NCBI RefSeq assembly: GCF_024713975.1
Contig: NC_091100.1
Span: forward strand, 14,104,001 to 14,168,000
From: Paralichthys olivaceus
Taxonomy: Eukaryota > Chordata > Actinopteri > Pleuronectiformes > Paralichthyidae
Length of the DNA stretch: 64,000 nt
Reading direction: 5' to 3'
Below, one piece after another: positions 62,787 to 64,000 of the stretch (positions within the stretch are counted from its first letter, which is position 1; the number at the start of each line of letters is the position of its first letter). Below the pieces are notes generated by a model, which was not told the origin of the DNA, searched no databases, and saw only the letters and a list, made by a program, of their open reading frames with translations. Both the position numbers and the translations under genes were made by a program.

Positions 62787-63370
62787 TTTATTCAATCAGG
62801 TGCTGCTCTTCTCAAACTGTGTTTTTCTTCTTATGGAAAAGAAACTGTAATTAACACATGCATTTCACCTAGAGCTCTGGGGGTGTTCTCACAAAGAAGT
62901 GGTGCTGCGCTGAGGGTGTAGAAAGAGGCATAGAAGAGCTTGGAGTCAGGGGGCCTAGGGTGCTGCCTATTACACCGATTAACCTTACACGCTTAAGAAG
63001 ATAAAGAACAAAATAAACAACAGAACAAAGACACGGAGCAGTCCAGCATGAGGTGGTCAGAGGGGAAAAATGGATGGACTTCCCCTGAATCCTCAGAAAT
63101 CTGAGGGATCAGGTTCATGCTGGCCTTTTAGCTGGTCTGGTTGGTGTGTTGTAAATGGCTAATACTGCTGAGAGGTTTTCACTGTGTGAATCCCACCATG
63201 AGCGATAATAATTCACTTGAAGTGACTGGTTTGAATGGATGTGGGATATGTCCTGGAAATGCGACAGCCCCTCTTTCAGCCTCATGCAGGACAAGTCCGG
63301 TCATAAGGTGCTTGTAGCTTTCATTTACAGTCCAAGGCATCCTCTAAGAGGGCCTCAATGACAGCATACC
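62787..63370 (-). CDS. Probable terminal exon and 3'UTR of a gene extending beyond the right edge
   Basis: On the minus strand a pyrimidine-rich tract ending TTTGCTATCAG (63371-63377) precedes a short open segment from 63370 encoding GYAVIEALLEDALDCK and a TGA at 63321. About 530 bases later an AATAAA (complement at 62787-62792) could end the transcript. The 16-residue peptide is acidic and helix-like. I do not recognise the family. The next exon upstream would lie past 64000 or in the remaining 0.6 kb, where none is evident. Confidence 0.4.
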
Positions 63371-63837
63371 CTGATAGCAAATATGAAAAGAAATCCAAAT
63401 TAAAGGAAACAAATAAGGGTGGGGGGTAAAACAAAGCCAAAAATAAATATCTAAAAGCAAAAGGGCAAACTCTTATCCTAGTCCAAGCCGCCCTTTCCCA
63501 ACATCCCAAAGCAGTTCATCCAGCCCTCGAGACCCCGTTAGTCTTCCCTGTAAACCTCTTCAATCCCAACCCCTGAACCCTTGTCGTCCCTTCCTAACCC
63601 ACCCAAGGACACCCCCAAAAGCCCGTCAGCGTAATTTGTTCACTTACATTAGCTGTTGAATGGAGAAGCTGAAGAAGATGGGTATGGTAATACAATGTGA
63701 AGCATACAGACAAGAATAACATGTGAGCTAACTGCATTCTGCTCAGACAAAAGTTTTTTTCGGCAAATATTTTTTTTGCCCTCTTCAACAGCGGAGAGGG
63801 CAGGAGGGCGGGAGGGAGACAGAGAGAGGGAGAGAGG

Positions 63838-63890
<53 letters not shown>

Positions 63891-64000
63891 GGAGGGTGAC
63901 TGACACAGTTACAGACGACTCCAGTGTCTAAGAGAAAACAGACAGTGGAGACAGAGGGAAAGAAAAAAGCAAGAGCTGAACGAGAACAAGTTTTTTTGCC
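63371..64000. other. Probable intron sequence with GA-rich tract
   Basis: No coding sequence is recognised. A (GA)n purine tract occupies about 63793-63890. If the terminal exon at 63321-63370 is real, this is its upstream intron. Confidence 0.35.
63793..63890. repeat. (GA)n polypurine microsatellite
   Basis: GGGAGGGAGACAGAGAG passing into an uninterrupted GA run of about 46 bases. It is capable of H-DNA (triplex) formation. Confidence 0.95.

Overview
The window looks like a gene-sparse stretch of a teleost fish nuclear genome, probably a percomorph. Supporting signs are spliced genes with GT/AG introns, abundant CA/TG microsatellites, AT-rich intergenic DNA, teleost-type MITEs (hAT 'CAGTGGTGG'-type and a foldback family ending in 'CCAAGGAGGTTAT'), and vertebrate genes with fish-like sequences. 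No bacterial, plasmid or CRISPR feature was seen.

Layout. 1-3.3 kb is intergenic. 3.4-6.8 kb (+) holds fdx2 (mitochondrial ferredoxin, 5 coding exons). 7.6-10.6 kb (+) holds zglp1 (GATA-like zinc-finger protein, 4 coding exons plus a possible upstream exon). 12.9-13.8 kb (+) is a single-exon FoxD-class forkhead gene. 14-28 kb is a long non-coding interval with microsatellites, a duplicated 0.7-0.9 kb AT-rich block and MITE copies. 28-35.8 kb (+) holds lyl1 (bHLH). 36-40.3 kb is repeat-rich intergenic. 40.4-46.4 kb (-) holds a 7-coding-exon double-GTPase GIMAP-family gene with a Ser-rich minisatellite linker and an unusual C-terminal repeat plus glycine-zipper tail. 48.3-51.2 kb (-) holds a short hmgxb4-like gene with no visible HMG box. 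54.6-57.2 kb (+) holds hmox1. 59.4-61.75 kb (-) holds rnf11. 62.8-63.4 kb (-) appears to be the terminal exon and 3'UTR of a gene that continues past the right edge.

Context. From memory, fdx2-zglp1 adjacency, with lyl1 not far away, matches the content of human 19p13, and hmgxb4-hmox1 proximity matches human 22q12. These support the identifications. The genes do not form one pathway: they include Fe-S and redox enzymes (fdx2, heme oxygenase), developmental and hematopoietic transcription factors (zglp1, foxd, lyl1), an immune-type GTPase (GIMAP) and an E3 ligase (rnf11).

The most unusual items are the architecture of the GIMAP-like protein (about 1090 aa as joined here with every exon phase agreeing), the HMG-box-less hmgxb4-like gene, and a hAT-type MITE with a perfect 8-bp target duplication. 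All exon joins were made by eye from splice consensus and reading phase; no alignment, expression or database search was run.
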